Shown: piece by piece, positions 1-8,776 of the stretch
How positions within the stretch are numbered: position 1 is the first letter of the stretch
Layout: every line of letters begins with the position of its first letter
NCBI GenBank assembly: GCA_964486935.1
Contig: CAZAPG010000001.1
Span: forward strand, 372,001 to 436,000
From: CAZAPG01 sp964486935
GTDB taxonomy: Bacteria > Chloroflexota > Anaerolineae > 4572-78 > J111
Direction of reading: 5' to 3'
Length of the DNA stretch: 64,000 nucleotides
Made by a program: the position numbers and the translations under genes
Notes under the pieces: generated by a model
Told to the model about the DNA's origin: nothing
Databases searched by the model: none
Seen by the model: only the letters and a program-made list of their open reading frames with translations

Positions 1-1422
1 GAGGCTGGCGAAGATGAGCCAGGCGGCCAGGGTGATGAGCGGCGGAGTTTTCCAGGCGATGAGGGTCAACGTAGCCAAAGTAGGCAGGCCGAGCAGGACG
101 GCTCGCCATTTGGGGTGATGGTTGAGCCAGCGGCGGGCTGTGGAAAATCGGCGGCGCAGCGCATTGGGTTGCAGCAGGCTGTCAAAACCAAAACCGGCCA
201 GCGCAGCCGTGGCAAAGGCATACAGCAGCAGCCAGCGGGCCGGCACTCGAAACAGGGCAAAGCCGGGCGCCAGTTTGTAAAGCAGATAGTAGGGGTGCGT
301 CCAACGGGCCAAAGTGTGGAACAGTTCCGAGTCGATGCCGATGAGGACGTCAAACAGAAAGAGCGGGCCGAGGAATAGGCCAAAGCTTAAAACGAGGCCG
401 ACCAGGGCCACAAACACCAATCGCCGGGCCGGCGGCTGCCAGATGGCCGAGAACGCGCCCAGCAGGGCCAGTATCAGGCCGCTGACCCCCAGATAGGCCA
501 CCCACTCGCTAAAGGCTTCGCCTAAAATTTGGGTTAAATCCAGCCCCAGCGGGGGGAGCAGGCTGTAGTGTAGCATGGTCGGGTTAAGGCTAAAAGAGAC
601 AACTTCCTGAAAGGTCAACCCCTGGCTGCGAATGGAGCGGGCGGATAGCTCGGCGGTGGGCAGCAGTTGGATGGCGGCCAGGGCAGCAGCCAGCAGCGCG
701 GCGGCGGCCAGCGGCCACAGGTGATGGATGAGCGAATGGACGAATGGGCGGATGGGTGGTTTTTTCGCCATTTGCCAATTTGCAGATTCGCCGATTGCCT
801 GCCACAGGCCGTACAGCCCCAGGCCAAAAAGGGAGATAAAGGCGGTCTGGGTGTGTCCGGCCAGCAACACCAGGGCGATGGCCGGAGCCAGCAGCAGCAA
901 CCAGCGAGGGCGGCGCAGTGAGATGTCATACAGCAAAAACAGCAGGGGTAGCCAGGCGGCGGCCTGAAGCTGGTTGATGTGCTCGACCTGCGCCCCCAGG
1001 TAGCCGCCAAAGGCAAACAGCACCGCCGCCAGCAGCGCGGCGGGCCAGCCCAGCCCAAGCGATTGCCGGGCAAAGGCCAGCATGAACAATCCGGCCAGGG
1101 CCACGTGCAGCCCAATAGACCAGGCCACCTGTTTGGGCACGCTCAACCCAATAAAAAACCAGTTGGGCGGGTAAAAAAGCCCCACCTGACTGTTAGCCAT
1201 TAAGGGCGCCCCCATAAACAGGTGGGGATTCCACAGCGGTAGTTGCCCCTGGCGCAGAGCCTGGGTAACGTAGGCTTTGTAGGGGTAGAAATAGAGAAAG
1301 ACATCCACTCCGCTGAGGATGAGGTTGGTGAGCAGAATTTTCCAGAAGAAAAAGAGGGTCAGGCCAATGATGATAGCCAGCGCAGCCGGCACCGGGCGTT
1401 TGATGGTTGACATGCGGGCCAT
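1..1422 (-). CDS. YfhO-like polytopic membrane protein, C-terminus beyond the window
   Basis: The frame is open from an ATG at 1422 (MARMSTIKRP; a second in-frame ATG lies at 1413) to the window edge, giving 474 codons with no stop. The protein is strongly hydrophobic: a first membrane segment at about residues 10-30, then a YPYK motif, LWNPHLFMGAPL near residue 65, many further membrane helices, and an FRVPARW motif near residue 390. These are typical of YfhO/GT-C-like membrane proteins, which in known cases help glycosylate surface polymers with lipid-linked sugars. Donor and acceptor cannot be read from the sequence. It lies just downstream of, and parallel to, the GT39 gene, so the two may be co-transcribed. 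The family call is moderately sure, the function is not. Confidence 0.75.
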   Translation of the reverse strand, partial: MARMSTIKRPVPAALAIIIGLTLFFFWKILLTNLILSGVDVFLYFYPYKAYVTQALRQGQLPLWNPHLFMGAPLMANSQVGLFYPPNWFFIGLSVPKQVAWSIGLHVALAGLFMLAFARQSLGLGWPAALLAAVLFAFGGYLGAQVEHINQLQAAAWLPLLFLLYDISLRRPRWLLLLAPAIALVLLAGHTQTAFISLFGLGLYGLWQAIGESANWQMAKKPPIRPFVHSLIHHLWPLAAAALLAAALAAIQLLPTAELSARSIRSQGLTFQEVVSFSLNPTMLHYSLLPPLGLDLTQILGEAFSEWVAYLGVSGLILALLGAFSAIWQPPARRLVFVALVGLVLSFGLFLGPLFLFDVLIGIDSELFHTLARWTHPYYLLYKLAPGFALFRVPARWLLLYAFATAALAGFGFDSLLQPNALRRRFSTARRWLNHHPKWRAVLLGLPTLATLTLIAWKTPPLITLAAWLIFASL

Positions 1423-1450
1423 TATCAATAATCAGAGGGCAATTGTCAAT

Positions 1451-3022
1451 TTAATCTGGTTGAACCGACTCGATGCGGTAAAGGGTGATGGATGGCGAGC
1501 CGTCGGCGGCATAGGCGCGGGTGAGCTGGCGCAGCCCCAGCCCGGCTTGAAAGAGGGCCAGCCGCGCCCCGGTCTCGGAGCGCCAGGCCGGAAAGGCGAT
1601 GAGATGGCCGGGTTTGGCTTTGGCCGCAAGTTCGGCGGGCGAGTCCCAATATTGCAGGTCGTAGGGATAGCGCCACAGGTAAAAGCGCCAGTGCGCGCCC
1701 AGCCAGTGGTGATAGAGGGTGTTATCGGCGGCATAATGGCCCTGCAAATAGGCGGTAATCTGGTGGATGCCCTGAAGGCCCCGGCTGTTGCTACCCAGCG
1801 GGTAGCGGGCATTGACGGCATTTTGAACGGGAGCCGCCAGTGTAAAAAACAGCAGCGCCATGATGATGAGTCCATAGATTGGGCCGGATAGCGCAAAGTA
1901 TGGCCGGGGCAGGCGCGCTTTGAGCAGCAGCCACGGCAGCAGCAGCGTTCGGGCCAGCAGCAGGGCCAGCAGGGGGATGAGTCCCAGCAGATACCTGTCC
2001 CAAACCTGAAAAGAGAAGAGCGCGTGCAGCAACAGAAAGGCCAGGCAGAACAGGGCCAGCGTCCAATCGGTGAGGGCGGGTGAGGGGGCAGAGGAGCGGG
2101 GCGGCGGCCCTTCGACAGGCTCAGGATTTGGGGCGGCGGAAATGAGTTTGGGTATTCCGTAAATTAATAATAATGGACAGCCAACCAGAAAGATGATATT
2201 TAGCGCGGGCGAAGCGGTGGCGTAGGCCAGCAGGTCAACAAAGCCCTGCCAGCGCCGGCCAAAGCCGGTAATATCGGTGGCGAGGCCGCCGTAGTTGCGC
2301 AGGCTTTGCTCAAAAAACGCGGAGGGTTGGCGGCGGGTCAGGTCCCAAAACAGGAAAGGCAGGAGGGTGAGGAGAAAGGCGGTAGTAAAGCGTGATACGT
2401 AGTGCGTGTTGCGTAAAACCTGAAACCTGTAACCCGAAACCAGTAACAAAATAACCAACGGCAAAAAAAAGATTGCCTGCTGCTTGGTGGCAACAGCCAG
2501 GGCCAGACACACGCCGGCTCCAACAGCCCGGCGATGGGCCGCCGCCAGACAGCTTGCCAGCGCCAGCGCCGCCAGCAGCGAGTCTGTAAAAGCGGTGGGG
2601 GTGAACAGAATTATAAATGGCGAGAGGGCGGTGAGCCAGGCGGCCAGCACGCCGGCGGCGGGGTTGTATAGCCGGTTGCCCAGGTGATAAATGAAGAGCA
2701 CAATGAGGGCGGCTGCCAAAAAAGATGGAACGCGGGCTGTGGCTTCGGAGATGCCCAGCCAGCGCATGGCAGCGGCCAGGGTGTACAAAAACAGCGGCGG
2801 CTTGTCGATGGGGGTGTTGGCCAGCCAGGGGTCATCGCCGTAGACAATTTTTAAGGCCCAGGTGGCGTAAAGGGCTTCATCGTGGTGAAAGGGTTGGCTG
2901 GCTAAAAGGTTCAGGGGCAGGAGCAGGGCTACAACGATAGCGAGTCCAACCGCTGCGGCCTGCCAGCGGTTATTTTGCAATGCAAAGGCCAAAAATCTGT
3001 GCGGGTCAACCTGTGGACTCAT
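1451..3022 (-). CDS. GT39 / ArnT-like membrane glycosyltransferase
   Basis: This 523-residue polytopic protein has the N-terminal signature of dolichyl- or undecaprenyl-phosphate sugar transferases: a first transmembrane helix at about 20-45, then FHHDEALYA with the acidic pair of the catalytic extracytoplasmic loop, and TPIDKPPLFLY near residue 70. About ten to twelve membrane helices follow. GT-C enzymes of this type move a sugar from a polyprenyl carrier to a lipid or protein on the outer face of the membrane. Near residue 305 a soluble loop carries NPEPVEGPPPRSS, which is encoded by a dispersed repeat at 2109-2125 and looks like an insertion. The gene lies upstream of the YfhO-like gene on the same strand. 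The acceptor is unknown. Confidence 0.8.
   Translation of the reverse strand: MSPQVDPHRFLAFALQNNRWQAAAVGLAIVVALLLPLNLLASQPFHHDEALYATWALKIVYGDDPWLANTPIDKPPLFLYTLAAAMRWLGISEATARVPSFLAAALIVLFIYHLGNRLYNPAAGVLAAWLTALSPFIILFTPTAFTDSLLAALALASCLAAAHRRAVGAGVCLALAVATKQQAIFFLPLVILLLVSGYRFQVLRNTHYVSRFTTAFLLTLLPFLFWDLTRRQPSAFFEQSLRNYGGLATDITGFGRRWQGFVDLLAYATASPALNIIFLVGCPLLLIYGIPKLISAAPNPEPVEGPPPRSSAPSPALTDWTLALFCLAFLLLHALFSFQVWDRYLLGLIPLLALLLARTLLLPWLLLKARLPRPYFALSGPIYGLIIMALLFFTLAAPVQNAVNARYPLGSNSRGLQGIHQITAYLQGHYAADNTLYHHWLGAHWRFYLWRYPYDLQYWDSPAELAAKAKPGHLIAFPAWRSETGARLALFQAGLGLRQLTRAYAADGSPSITLYRIESVQPD
2109..2125. repeat. Dispersed CCTTCGACAGGCTCAGG repeat inside the GT39 gene
   Basis: The 17-mer CCTTCGACAGGCTCAGG sits in frame in the GT39 gene and encodes the PEPVEG-type peptide on the minus strand. 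A related copy (CCCTTCGACAAGCTCAAG) lies at 47773-47790 in the E2 gene. From general knowledge, this kind of short repeat is common in environmental bacterial genomes and tolerated in linkers and loops. Confidence 0.6.
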
Positions 3023-3045
3023 CGGCGGGCGCGGGGCGCTTGAAT

Positions 3046-3768
3046 TTAGAGTAACAGCAGCAACCCCAGGATAATCAGGGTTATGTATAAAAGTGGCTCA
3101 AAGCGGTTGGCCGGAATGCGGGCGTTAAGTCTGCCGCCCATAAAAATGGCCAGCAAAATAAAAGGCAGAGCAAGGGCGTAGGTTTGCAAAACCTCGGTTG
3201 TCCACATGCCGGCCAGCCCGTGGCCAAGGGCAATGAGCGTGGCGGTTGGTAAAAAGTAACCCTGCAAGGTGGCTCTAAAATCAACCGGCGGCCAGCGGTG
3301 CAGCGCGCCGTAAATAACCACCGGAGGGCCATTGGTGTTGTAGGCTCCGCCTAAAATGCCGGCGATAAAGCCAAAGCCGTAGGCCCAATTGGGCCGGTTT
3401 AGGGCCGGCAGGGCCGGGCGAGTGAGCTGGTAAAGGCTAAATAAAATAATGAGTATGCCCAAAAATCCTTTGACCAGCGCCTCCGGGGCTGTTTTTAAGA
3501 GCAACAGGCCCAGGGGAATGCCCACAATTGAGGCCAGGATTAATCGCCAGGTGGTACGGACATCTATTTTGCGCCAACTGCTGCCCACAATAGTCAGGGC
3601 GATGGTTACGGCAGTTAAGGCAACCAGAGGGGTGGCGGTTTGCACCCCAAGTACCAGGGTGAGCAGCGGCATGGCAATCAGGGCGTCGCCAAACCCAACA
3701 GTAGAGCGAATGAGGGCCGAAATGAATAAAATGAGCAGCGTCAACATTAAAAGGGTCAGCGGCGTCAT
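3046..3768 (-). CDS. TauE/SafE (TSUP) family permease
   Basis: This 240-residue hydrophobic protein starts MTPLTLLMLTLL and has roughly eight membrane helices. The N-terminal STVGFGDALIAMPLL and the mid-protein GGAYNTNGPPVVIYG motifs are the two inverted-repeat signature segments of the sulfite exporter/TSUP family. Family members export or import sulfur-containing or organic anions (sulfite, sulfoacetate, taurine-related compounds). No sulfur-metabolism gene is adjacent, so the substrate is open. It is the last minus-strand gene before the rpmH block and is divergent from it. Confidence 0.85.
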   Translation of the reverse strand: MTPLTLLMLTLLILFISALIRSTVGFGDALIAMPLLTLVLGVQTATPLVALTAVTIALTIVGSSWRKIDVRTTWRLILASIVGIPLGLLLLKTAPEALVKGFLGILIILFSLYQLTRPALPALNRPNWAYGFGFIAGILGGAYNTNGPPVVIYGALHRWPPVDFRATLQGYFLPTATLIALGHGLAGMWTTEVLQTYALALPFILLAIFMGGRLNARIPANRFEPLLYITLIILGLLLLL

Positions 3769-3868
3769 GGGTACGGGTCCATAAACGGGTTATATCTGGC
3801 CGCGAATCTTACTCTGCCCGGCCCGAAAGGCAAAATCAGAGGCGCAAATCAGTGTATTGGCTTCTTTT

Positions 3869-3897
3869 TTGCCAATAGCGGGGCACAGAGGTATAAT
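3869..3897 (+). promoter_or_regulatory. Sigma70-type promoter of the rpmH operon
   Basis: TTGCCA (3869-3874), a 17-bp spacer and a perfect TATAAT (3892-3897) lie about 57 bases before the rpmH start and point into the rpmH-rnpA-yidD-yidC-jag operon. Confidence 0.65.
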
Positions 3898-3953
3898 TTC
3901 TTGTCAACTTTTTTGCAAGCAACCAAGCTAAAAGAGAAGAGGTGTTATTAAGT

Positions 3954-4130
3954 ATGCCTAAGAGAACCTATCAACCGAAACGCCGCCGCCGCGCCCGTGT
4001 TCACGGTTTTCGGGCGCGCATGGCCACCAAAGGCGGGCGACGTGTGCTGAAGGCTCGCCGGACCCGGGGGCGCAAAGTGCTGGCTGTGCAGCGCGCCCAT
4101 CCGAAGCGAACCAACTGGAATGCTGATTGA
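3954..4130 (+). CDS. rpmH: 50S ribosomal protein L34
   Basis: This 58-residue, extremely basic protein begins MPKRTYQPKRRRRARVHGFR and contains the L34 core RMATKGGRRVLKARRTRGRK. The ATG at 3954 is chosen over an upstream GTG (3942) because L34 proteins begin M(P)KRTYQP and an AAGAGGTG Shine-Dalgarno sequence (3937-3944) is well spaced from it. L34 is part of the large ribosomal subunit near the 5' end of 23S rRNA. It is the first gene of the conserved rpmH-rnpA-yidD-yidC-jag operon. Confidence 0.97.
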   Translation: MPKRTYQPKRRRRARVHGFRARMATKGGRRVLKARRTRGRKVLAVQRAHPKRTNWNAD

Positions 4131-4204
4131 AAGCTTAAGTGTATGGTAGGGGTAGTGGGTATAAATTGTTTGGTTAGACCTTGCTCTATTTTGCCCACTA
4201 CCTG

Positions 4205-4540
4205 ATGAAGCGCAAGTATCGACTCCGCCGTAACAGTGACTTTCAGCGCGTGCGGCGCTTTGGTGAAACTTATGCCAGCCCGATTATGGTGCTGGCATTT
4301 CTACGGAACGAGTTAGAATATAGCCGGTTTGGTTTTATAGTTAACAAACGGTTAGGCAAGGCTGTTCAACGCAATAAAATAAAGCGCCGTATGCGCGAAG
4401 CCAGCCGGCTAAAGTTGGAGCAGATTAAACCGGGCTTTGACGTGGTTTTAATTGCCCGCAAGCAGATTAACCAGGCCGCATTTATCGACATTTTGCAAAC
4501 GCTAGACCAGCTACTTAAAAGAGCCAATTTGTTGTTGTAG
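4205..4540 (+). CDS. rnpA: Ribonuclease P protein component
   Basis: This 111-residue basic protein is the protein subunit of RNase P, which assists the catalytic RNA in maturing the 5' ends of tRNAs. The N-terminal MKRKYRLRRNSDFQRVRRFG and the RNR motif in VQRNKIKRRMREA are diagnostic. The ATG at 4205 is preferred because family members begin with a short basic stretch before the FQRV segment; an in-frame TTG at 4181 would add eight hydrophobic residues. It follows rpmH by 74 bases and precedes yidD, the standard order. Confidence 0.96.
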   Translation: MKRKYRLRRNSDFQRVRRFGETYASPIMVLAFLRNELEYSRFGFIVNKRLGKAVQRNKIKRRMREASRLKLEQIKPGFDVVLIARKQINQAAFIDILQTLDQLLKRANLLL

Positions 4541-4556
4541 TATAAGAGGTAATCAG

Positions 4557-4766
4557 GTGAAGTACCTTGCTTTGGGATTAATTCGGTTTTATCAAAAGTT
4601 TATCTCGCCGGGTTTGCCCTCTGCATGCCGGTTTTATCCTACCTGCTCCCAATACGGGTACCAGGCTATAGATAAATACGGTTTCTTAAAAGGAACCTGG
4701 ATGGCAATTAAACGGATAGGGCGTTGCCACCCATTTCACCCCGGTGGATACGACCCGGTTCCTTAG
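4557..4766 (+). CDS. yidD: Membrane protein insertion efficiency factor YidD
   Basis: This 69-residue protein starts from a GTG at 4557 and has the family layout: an amphipathic N-terminus with LIRFYQKFISP, then CRFYPTCSQYGYQAI with its conserved cysteines, and a GRCHPFHPGGYDPVP ending. YidD is a small inner-membrane-associated protein that helps YidC insert membrane proteins. It lies 16 bases after rnpA and 34 before yidC. Confidence 0.95.
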   Translation: MKYLALGLIRFYQKFISPGLPSACRFYPTCSQYGYQAIDKYGFLKGTWMAIKRIGRCHPFHPGGYDPVP

Positions 4767-4800
4767 CAGGGTTTGGTCTGGTTAGGAGGACACGATTAAG

Positions 4801-6222
4801 TTGCGAGAGAATGTTATAAAATTACTGCCCCTGCCTCTCCTTGTTTTTGGGGCTATTTTATTGCTTTTTATCTATCGACCAGCCACCGCAGCGCCACCCG
4901 ATACCCCCAGGCCGGCTATTGGCAATATTGCCGAGAAGGCCGGCGTCACCCTGGAAAAAACATCCAATATTGATAGGGTGCCGTTGGGCCAGGTGGTAAG
5001 CTATACCGTTGCCATAAAAAACGATAGTTCAAAAACCATCGACGCGGCCGTTACCGACGAGTTGCCCAAAGGTTTTGAAGGATTGGCCTTGCAGGGAAAC
5101 TCTACAATCAATCCGGTTGTGGTTTCTGCCGGCACGTTTACGGCCCACAATAATACCCTGGTTTGGCAGATAAGTTTGCCCCCCGGCGAGCAGGCCTCAA
5201 TTGTGTACGGGGCCGTTCCGCCAACCACCGCCACGCCAGACCAGTCCATTGAAAATGTGGCCGTACTCAAATTTGGCGAAACTACCTTGCAAGCGGGAAC
5301 GACCATCAAAACCCAACCGCCAGATTTTGGCGGCGGATTTTGGGCGCTGTGGGGTTCGTTTGTAAACTTTATTGCCCTGGCCCTTATCTACATGGACCAG
5401 TTTTTAGCCTCGGCCAATATTCCCTACGCCTTTGGGTTTGCCATTATTCTCTTTACCGTGCTGGTCCGGTTAGCCACGTTCCCCTTAAATATGCAGCAAA
5501 TCAAGTCGTCCAAGGCCATGCAAGAGCTGCAGCCCAAACTAAAAGAACTGCAAGATAAATACAAGGGCGACCGGGAAAAACTGGCGCAAGAGCAGATGGC
5601 GCTCTATAAAGAACACGGCGTAAATCCATTGGGCGGGTGTTTGCCTATGCTGGTGCAAATGCCCATCTGGTTTGCCCTATACCGGGCGCTGATTCAGTTG
5701 TCTACCGAAGGGCTGCTAAACGAGGGCTTTTTCTGGATTCCCAGTTTGGCCGGGCCGGTCTCAGATTGGGGCGGCGGAATCGAATGGCTGTGGCCGCTGC
5801 CGCCGTCAATTGGCTGGCCGGCTGCCCTGGCCTATCTGGTCATGCCGGTGCTGCTGGTTATCTCTCAAATCTATATGCAAAATTTAATGACTCCCCCCTC
5901 TTCTGACCCGCAGCAAGCCCAAATGCAAAGCATTATGAAGTTTATGCCGCTGATGTTTGGCTACTTTGCCCTGATTGTTCCCTCGGGGTTAACGCTGTAC
6001 TGGTTTACCAGCAACCTGCTGGGAATGGCTCAACATTACTTTACCAAAACGCAACTCAATCCCACTCCGGCGGCAGCCGGCGCAACCGTTGGCTCGTCGG
6101 CCGCTCCGGTACCTGCCGTCACCGGCCCGGGCAGCCCCGGCGCTGTGGGTTCTGAAGATAATGACAAAGATAAGAAACCAAAAAATGCCAGATCAAAACG
6201 AAAGTCTAGACGTAAGCGCTAA
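4801..6222 (+). CDS. yidC: Membrane protein insertase YidC/Oxa1 with DUF11-like extracytoplasmic domain
   Basis: The 473-residue insertase starts at a TTG (4801) preceded by AGGAGGA. A signal-anchor helix (about residues 8-28) is followed by an extracytoplasmic domain (about 45-165) that reads like a DUF11/conserved-repeat beta-sandwich: LGQVVSYTVAIKND, then DELPKGF, then LPPGEQASIVYGA. The Oxa1 core (about 180-430) has YAFGFAIILFTVLVRLATFP, the cytoplasmic coiled loop KAMQELQPKLKELQDKYKGD, NPLGGCLPMLVQMPIWFALY and IVPSGLTLYWFTSNLLGM. The tail ends in a lysine/arginine-rich stretch (KSRRKR) of the kind that binds ribosomes. YidC folds and inserts membrane proteins with or without SecYEG. The DUF11-like insert is unusual compared with the Gram-positive short or proteobacterial P1 architecture. 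Confidence 0.95.
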   Translation: MRENVIKLLPLPLLVFGAILLLFIYRPATAAPPDTPRPAIGNIAEKAGVTLEKTSNIDRVPLGQVVSYTVAIKNDSSKTIDAAVTDELPKGFEGLALQGNSTINPVVVSAGTFTAHNNTLVWQISLPPGEQASIVYGAVPPTTATPDQSIENVAVLKFGETTLQAGTTIKTQPPDFGGGFWALWGSFVNFIALALIYMDQFLASANIPYAFGFAIILFTVLVRLATFPLNMQQIKSSKAMQELQPKLKELQDKYKGDREKLAQEQMALYKEHGVNPLGGCLPMLVQMPIWFALYRALIQLSTEGLLNEGFFWIPSLAGPVSDWGGGIEWLWPLPPSIGWPAALAYLVMPVLLVISQIYMQNLMTPPSSDPQQAQMQSIMKFMPLMFGYFALIVPSGLTLYWFTSNLLGMAQHYFTKTQLNPTPAAAGATVGSSAAPVPAVTGPGSPGAVGSEDNDKDKKPKNARSKRKSRRKR

Positions 6223-7015
6223 AACTGTAGAGGAAGCCATTGAGCAGGGGTTAAGCCAACTTGGTTTATCTCGCGAACAGGTAGAAATTGAGGTTGTGCA
6301 CGAGGGTAAGCGCGGCCTGTTTGGCCTGGGCGCTGAAGAAGCCCTGGTGCGGTTGATTCCCAGGCAACCTGCCCAACCGGGCAGCGATGGCCCGACCGAG
6401 AAGGTTGCGCCTCACCCGGCAGACGTGGCCGAACCCAAACAGGCTGCCGACACCTTTGATGATGATGACGACGATGAAGATACCGTTGTAATTGTTCCCG
6501 AACCGGCTCCAACCGCCCCGGCAAAAACACAACTTCCACCGGTTGAAGAAATAGGCGCAGAGTATCTCTCAAATTTACTCAAGCGAATGGGCGTGCAGGC
6601 CACCGTTACCACCCGCATTGCCACAGACCTGGTAGAGCCGGGCGATGAACCCCCGCTGGTGTTTGACGTGCAGGGCAACGACCTGGGTATTCTGATTGGC
6701 CGCCGCAACGAAACGCTACAGGCCCTGCAATATATGGTCCGGCTGATGATTAGCAAAGATTTGGGCAGTTGGCAGCCTGTAGTGGTCGATGTTGAGTCGT
6801 ACCGGGCGCGCCGGCGCGAATCGCTGCGGAAAATGGCCCAAAGAATGGCCGAACGCGCCGTGGCTAACCGGGAACGGGTTGTACTGGAAGCAATGCCGGC
6901 CTACGAGCGGCGCATTATCCATATTGCCCTGCGAAATCATCCCGCCGTTATCACCAAAAGCATAGGCCGTGATAAGAACCGCAAGGTGACTATCATCCCC
7001 AAAAAAAATAACTGA
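6185..7015 (+). CDS. jag: Jag/KhpB RNA-binding protein (Jag_N, KH, R3H)
   Basis: From the ATG at 6185 (MPDQNESLDV) the protein is 276 residues and overlaps the yidC end by 38 bases. Jag_N domain: TVEEAIEQGLSQLGLSREQV and the KRGLFGLGA motif (about 1-60). A long acidic linker has DDDDDDED. The KH domain (about 150-200) has GNDLGILIGRRNETLQALQY. The C-terminal R3H domain has an RRESLRKMAQRMAERAV helix and IIHIALRNHP. KhpB binds RNA, partners KhpA and affects cell division and elongation in Firmicutes. An in-frame ATG at 6161 is the alternative start. Confidence 0.93.
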   Translation: MPDQNESLDVSAKTVEEAIEQGLSQLGLSREQVEIEVVHEGKRGLFGLGAEEALVRLIPRQPAQPGSDGPTEKVAPHPADVAEPKQAADTFDDDDDDEDTVVIVPEPAPTAPAKTQLPPVEEIGAEYLSNLLKRMGVQATVTTRIATDLVEPGDEPPLVFDVQGNDLGILIGRRNETLQALQYMVRLMISKDLGSWQPVVVDVESYRARRRESLRKMAQRMAERAVANRERVVLEAMPAYERRIIHIALRNHPAVITKSIGRDKNRKVTIIPKKNN

Positions 7016-7029
7016 TGCGTTGTTGACCC

Positions 7030-7884
7030 GTGAATCAAAAAACTTATCTGCTGGTTGGACACGTTACCAGAGACCTGCTGCCCAACAACCGCTTCACTAC
7101 CGGCGGCACCGTAACTTACGCCTCGGTTGTGGCTAAAAATTTGGGCTGGCAGCCTGTTATTGTCACCGCCGCCGCCCCCGATTTTACCCCACCCGCTTAC
7201 CTGGCCCATGTTGACTGGCGTATTTTACCCTCGCCCAACACCCTTACCTTTAGAAACGAATACGACGCGCGCGGCAATCGCCGCCAAACAATCGGGCCGC
7301 TGGCCCGCGCCATTATGCCCCCGGATATTCCCAAAGATTGCCAGAACGCCCCCGTGGTTCACCTGTGCCCGCTGGCTCAGGAGCTGGGACCGGAAATCAC
7401 CTCGGTTTTTCCAAACTCGCTGCTGGTTGCCACCCCCCAGGGCTGGATGCGCCAGTGGGATGAGCGAGGAATTGTCTCGCTGGGCGGCTGGCAGCGGGCC
7501 GACGATATTTTACCCAAATTACAGGCCGCCGTGTTAAGCATTGAAGATGTTGAAGGCAACTGGTCTATTGCCGAAGAGTGGGCCGCCACGGTACCCATCT
7601 TAATTGTTACCCTGGGAGAAGAAGGCGCCGCCGTTTTTCATGGTGGTCAGCGCCAGTATGTGCCGCCCCGCCCGGCCCAACCCACCGACCCCACCGGCGC
7701 CGGCGATGTTTTTGCGGCAGCCTTTTTTATTTACTACCAGGAAACCGGCGACCTGTGGCAATCGGTTCGGTTTGCCAATGTTACCGCCTCGATGGCCATT
7801 GAGCGAGCCGGCCCGGAAGGCGCGCCCCTGCGCCACGAAGTCGAAGCCTACATGGCCCGGCATCCGGCAGAAAAACCCGCCTAA
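7030..7884 (+). CDS. PfkB-family carbohydrate kinase
   Basis: This 284-residue protein starts from GTG at 7030, 15 bases after jag. It shows both PfkB signatures: the N-terminal GGTVTYASVVAKNLGW substrate-side motif and the C-terminal DPTGAGDVFAAAFF motif near residue 220, with the catalytic aspartate and anion-hole GAGD. The family phosphorylates sugars or nucleosides with ATP. The protein is somewhat short and the substrate cannot be told. It is carried between jag and parA with no clear functional link. Confidence 0.88.
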   Translation: MNQKTYLLVGHVTRDLLPNNRFTTGGTVTYASVVAKNLGWQPVIVTAAAPDFTPPAYLAHVDWRILPSPNTLTFRNEYDARGNRRQTIGPLARAIMPPDIPKDCQNAPVVHLCPLAQELGPEITSVFPNSLLVATPQGWMRQWDERGIVSLGGWQRADDILPKLQAAVLSIEDVEGNWSIAEEWAATVPILIVTLGEEGAAVFHGGQRQYVPPRPAQPTDPTGAGDVFAAAFFIYYQETGDLWQSVRFANVTASMAIERAGPEGAPLRHEVEAYMARHPAEKPA

Positions 7885-7897
7885 AATCAACGCCGTC

Positions 7898-7926
7898 TTG
7901 TTTGTCGGTACATGCTATGTTACAAT
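7898..7926 (+). promoter_or_regulatory. Sigma70-type promoter of parAB
   Basis: TTGTTT (7898-7903), a 17-bp spacer and TACAAT (7921-7926) sit just upstream of parA. The predicted start of transcription lies after the in-frame ATG at 7912, which supports 7963 as the real parA start. Confidence 0.5.
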
Positions 7927-7962
7927 GGCTTACATCACCGGCGGCAAAGCAACCTTCTGATA

Positions 7963-8772
7963 ATGACAAAACAATCGGCTTTTGTATACACTATTGCCAA
8001 CCAAAAAGGCGGCGTGGGCAAAACCACCACCACCGTCAATCTGGCAGCCTTTATTGCCGCCAGAAAAGCGCGGGTGCTGATTATTGACGCCGACCCCCAG
8101 GCCAACGCCACTTCAAGCCTGGGAGTCAGGCTAGACGTTAATACGCCCTCGCTGTACGACACGCTCATAAACAAAGTGCCAATTAGCGACGTAATCAGGC
8201 CGACATCCCGGCAGCGCCTGTTTGTAGCCCCCTCGGTGCCAGAACTGGCCGCCGCCGAAGTAGAACTGGTGCAAATGCTGGCCCGTGAGTCGATGTTGCA
8301 AAAGGCGCTGCAACCGTTGTTAAGTAGCTATGATTTTATCTTTATCGACACGCCGCCCAGCCTGGGCTTGCTCACCATCAATGCCCTTACCGCCGCCGAC
8401 CAGGGCGTCATCATTCCGGTTCAGTGCGAGTACCTGGCGCTGGAGGGATTAAGCCACCTGATGCAAACCATCAACCTGGTGCAAGAAAGCCTGAATCCAA
8501 AACTAAAAGTGGCCGGCGTGGTAATGACGATGTACGATGGCCGCACCAACCTGGCCGCCGACGTAGTTAGAGAAGTGCGGCAACACTTTCCCGTCGAAAT
8601 ATTTAAAACCATTGTGCCGCGTAACATCCGCCTGAGCGAAGCGCCCAGTTACGGCGAAGATATTCTGGCCTACGCGCCCGACTCGCCGGGCAGCCGGGCC
8701 TACCAGGCCCTTACCGAAGAACTGTTGAGCCGGGTGCGTTCTCAACTAATAGCCACAAGCAAGGAAGCATAA
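7963..8772 (+). CDS. parA: Chromosome-partitioning ATPase ParA/Soj
   Basis: The start at 7963 (MTKQSAFVYTIANQKGGVGK) places the deviant Walker A motif KGGVGKTT at residues 15-22, as usual; the ATG at 7912 would add 17 uncharacteristic residues. Also present: LIIDADPQANATSSLG (switch I) and DFIFIDTPPSLGLLT (Walker B). ParA is an ATP-dependent dimer that binds nucleoid DNA and, driven by ParB bound to parS, moves replication origins apart. The gene sits 4 bases before parB, forming the chromosomal parAB operon. At 269 residues it is of normal length. Confidence 0.97.
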   Translation: MTKQSAFVYTIANQKGGVGKTTTTVNLAAFIAARKARVLIIDADPQANATSSLGVRLDVNTPSLYDTLINKVPISDVIRPTSRQRLFVAPSVPELAAAEVELVQMLARESMLQKALQPLLSSYDFIFIDTPPSLGLLTINALTAADQGVIIPVQCEYLALEGLSHLMQTINLVQESLNPKLKVAGVVMTMYDGRTNLAADVVREVRQHFPVEIFKTIVPRNIRLSEAPSYGEDILAYAPDSPGSRAYQALTEELLSRVRSQLIATSKEA

Positions 8773-8776
8773 ACCA

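Noticed and set aside
1319..1891. Plus-strand open frames over the first 3 kb (for example 1319-1891)
   Set aside because: They are low-complexity shadows of the two membrane-protein genes on the minus strand, which have clear family motifs.
6089..6184. Longer N-terminus for Jag beginning at 6089
   Set aside because: It would overlap yidC by over 130 bases and add an arginine/proline-rich segment alien to Jag_N; ATG 6185 gives the usual start.
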